A model generated the notes under the pieces. The model searched no databases. It worked only from the letters and a program-made list of their open reading frames with translations, and was not told the DNA's origin. A program made the position numbers and the translations under genes. From Chloroflexota bacterium (GTDB lineage: Bacteria > Chloroflexota > Anaerolineae > Anaerolineales > Villigracilaceae), in NCBI GenBank assembly GCA_019873735.1, contig JAIOAQ010000001.1, positions 124,001 to 188,000 on the forward strand: DNA of 64,000 nt, given 5' to 3'. Positions 63,150 to 64,000 of the stretch are shown here, piece by piece; position 1 is the stretch's first letter, and each line of letters opens with the position of its first letter.

Positions 63150-64000
63150 TCAGCGTTCGCCGACGCCCAGGCTTTTTTCAAGTTGCAAACTGGCGTAAGA
63201 CATGAAGTAACTGAAAACCCAGAAGATAGCCGCAATAAAAAGGTAAACTTCCATTTGAAGGCGAAAGAATTCTGGGCTTAGTTTTAGAACCGAGTTGCCT
63301 ACGCCAAGCAGGTCGTTGATGCCGACAATGACAACCAGGGTTGTGTCTTTGAAGAGGGAGATAAATTGACCGACAATGGCCGGTATGACCAGGCGCAGAG
63401 CCTGCGGGAGGACAATCAATGTTGTCGTTTGGAAGCCGTTCAGCCCAAGTGCCTTGGCAGCCTCAACCTGACCCGGCGGAATGGCCTGCAAGCCGCCGCG
63501 CACATTCTCTGCCGTGTAGGCGGCGCTGAAGACCACCATGCCCATCAGGGCGCGCAGGATGCGGTCAATGCGTGACTCGGCGGGCAAGAACAAGGCCAGG
63601 ATGACAGAGAACATGAAGAGAATGGTCACCAGGGGAACGCCGCGAATCACCTCGATGAAAAGAATGGAAAAGACTTTGACAACCGGCAGGGAGGAGCGCC
63701 GGCCAAGCGCAAGCAGGACGCCGATGGGGAATGAGAGCAAGATACCGCCGATTGCCAGCAGCAGGGTGATGAGCAGCCCGCCCCAGGCTGTTGTCGGTAC
63801 GCTTGGCAGGGCGGAACTTTTTGGGATACCCGGCAGAAGGACCAAGCTGATTAAAACGGCGATAACCGTCCACAGCATGACTGCCAGGCGGGCATTGACA
63901 AATTTGGAGCGGCCGAGGAGGTAGCCGGCGTAAATCAAAAGGGAGGCGGCCAGGAAAGCAGCCCGAATGCCTAAAGTAATCGTGGGCGTCTCAAGCGGCA
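63150..64000 (-). CDS. Amino-acid ABC transporter permease (AapM-like), 5' end outside the window
   Basis: The track starts it at a TTG at 63938, but the frame is open to the window end, encoding [20 protein letters not shown] upstream, clearly part of a membrane segment. So the true start is beyond 64000 and at least 283 residues are visible. [43 protein letters not shown], the EAA loop [24 protein letters not shown] and [15 protein letters not shown] are typical of AapM/GltK permeases with a long N terminus. Works with the ATPase gene downstream; a binding-protein gene is expected further upstream. Confidence 0.93.
   Translation of the reverse strand, partial: PLETPTITLGIRAAFLAASLLIYAGYLLGRSKFVNARLAVMLWTVIAVLISLVLLPGIPKSSALPSVPTTAWGGLLITLLLAIGGILLSFPIGVLLALGRRSSLPVVKVFSILFIEVIRGVPLVTILFMFSVILALFLPAESRIDRILRALMGMVVFSAAYTAENVRGGLQAIPPGQVEAAKALGLNGFQTTTLIVLPQALRLVIPAIVGQFISLFKDTTLVVIVGINDLLGVGNSVLKLSPEFFRLQMEVYLFIAAIFWVFSYFMSYASLQLEKSLGVGER

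Overview
The window looks like a chromosomal segment of a GC-rich bacterium of the Chloroflexota, most likely class Anaerolineae. This is inference from gene content: a transaldolase/phosphoglucose isomerase fusion, an exported protein with a long Pro/Thr 'PPTPTNT' linker, a saccharolytic ABC/glycosidase inventory and STAND-type NTPases. I see no rRNA, tRNA or CRISPR array. Most long plus-strand ORFs in the first 30 kb are antisense shadows of real minus-strand genes.

Region 1 (1-8.1 kb, minus strand): a beta-oxidation operon read tetR > MBL-fold hydrolase > two acyl-CoA dehydrogenases > FadN-type hydroxyacyl-CoA dehydrogenase/enoyl-CoA hydratase > thiolase (cut by the window start). A perfect 18-bp palindrome lies between a good promoter and the TetR start codon, so the operon is probably autoregulated. 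A DinB-like gene follows.

Region 2 (8.2-25.9 kb, minus strand): carbohydrate genes. A DeoR regulator with its own promoter and repeated operator heads amidohydrolase > SIS (AgaS-like) > sugar-binding lipoprotein > two permeases > GH4. Next come a beta-helix exported protein, a GH114-like lipoprotein, a LacD-like aldolase, a PfkB kinase, a GatZ/KbaZ-like protein, a chimeric gene and a GH2. Together they suggest use of a galactosamine- or galactose-containing polymer through tagatose phosphates. The chimeric gene (trypsin + truncated STAND NTPase joined in frame to the tail of a GH127 enzyme) is one of the oddest features here.

Region 3 (26-29.1 kb, minus strand): a two-gene candidate conflict/signalling module. 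A 137-aa helical protein ends in a 'GDGN' tail, and an 880-aa P-loop NTPase starts with the same kind of motif and carries eleven nearly identical 34-aa TPRs. Several minus-strand genes in regions 1-3 end with a TAG stop inside a REP-like palindrome.

Region 4 (29-36.7 kb): GH1, a proline-racemase-family enzyme, GH36, two tandem CooC-type ATPases (no CO dehydrogenase in view), and an iron alcohol dehydrogenase with an LsrG-like monooxygenase.

Region 5 (37-64 kb): a 1522-aa SBP/PAS/GAF/HD-GYP sensor, a ZIP transporter, GlnRS, small membrane/exported proteins, pth-mfd, an unusual permease-permease-M28 fusion, tkt-rpiB-tal/pgi, a frameshifted membrane protein, archease-rtcB, a lipoprotein, and an amino-acid ABC transporter cut by the window end.
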